From positions 1 to 5,277 of the forward strand of contig CAKPSA010000081.1 of NCBI GenBank assembly GCA_934183145.1: a stretch of 5,277 nt of DNA, written 5' to 3'. Source of the stretch: an uncultured Veillonella sp. (GTDB taxonomy: Bacteria > Bacillota > Negativicutes > Veillonellales > Veillonellaceae). Both the position numbers and the translations under genes were made by a program. The notes below the pieces were generated by a model. It did no database searches. It had not been told where the DNA came from and saw only the letters and a list, made by a program, of their open reading frames with translations. Below are positions 5,268-5,277 of the stretch, piece by piece. How positions within the stretch are numbered: position 1 is the stretch's first letter; each line of letters begins with the position of its first letter.

Positions 5268-5274
5268 TCTCCCT
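5268..5274 (-). promoter_or_regulatory. Ribosome binding site of the 242-aa gene
   Basis: AGGGAGA on the minus strand sits six bases before ATG 5261. It is a strong Shine-Dalgarno and settles the start codon. The promoter would be to the right of the window. Confidence 0.85.
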
Positions 5275-5277
5275 AAT

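Overview
The window reads as AT-rich chromosomal DNA from a diderm Firmicute of the class Negativicutes, most likely Veillonella. The case rests on two YadA-type trimeric autotransporter adhesins, which require an outer membrane. Both carry an extra coiled coil after the membrane anchor (FEMAKQIKDLQ and following), a form I associate with Veillonella adhesins. Two further exported proteins of unrecognised family flank them. The genus call comes from recognising the protein style, not from a database search.

All four genes lie on the minus strand, so transcription runs from the right edge to the left. At 5261-4533 is an exported 242-residue protein with a BamE/SmpA-OmlA-like motif, closed by a good intrinsic terminator (4514-4481). 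A near-consensus promoter (TTGACT, 17 bp, TATAAT) at 4446-4418 then starts the adhesin operon. It is preceded by 9-bp direct repeats set 11 bp apart. The first adhesin (4336-2567) has a complete YadA layout: signal peptide, left-handed head repeats, neck, beta-rich stalk, second neck, anchor and post-anchor coiled coil. The second adhesin (2567-1380) overlaps it by one base (TAATG) and lacks the head. Its mature N-terminus aligns with the part of the first adhesin just after the head-neck. A 136-bp gap containing a 14-bp perfect inverted repeat with a nested smaller hairpin separates it from the last gene (1243-17), an exported 408-residue protein of unknown function. Part of another terminator-like stem sits at the left edge.

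Taken together this looks like a cell-surface adhesion module: a translationally coupled headed/headless adhesin pair flanked by two exported proteins that may assist or accompany them. No RNA genes, mobile elements, CRISPR arrays or broken genes were seen. The points most worth following are the coupled headed/headless pair, the periplasmic coiled coil beyond the barrel, and the BamE-like neighbour.
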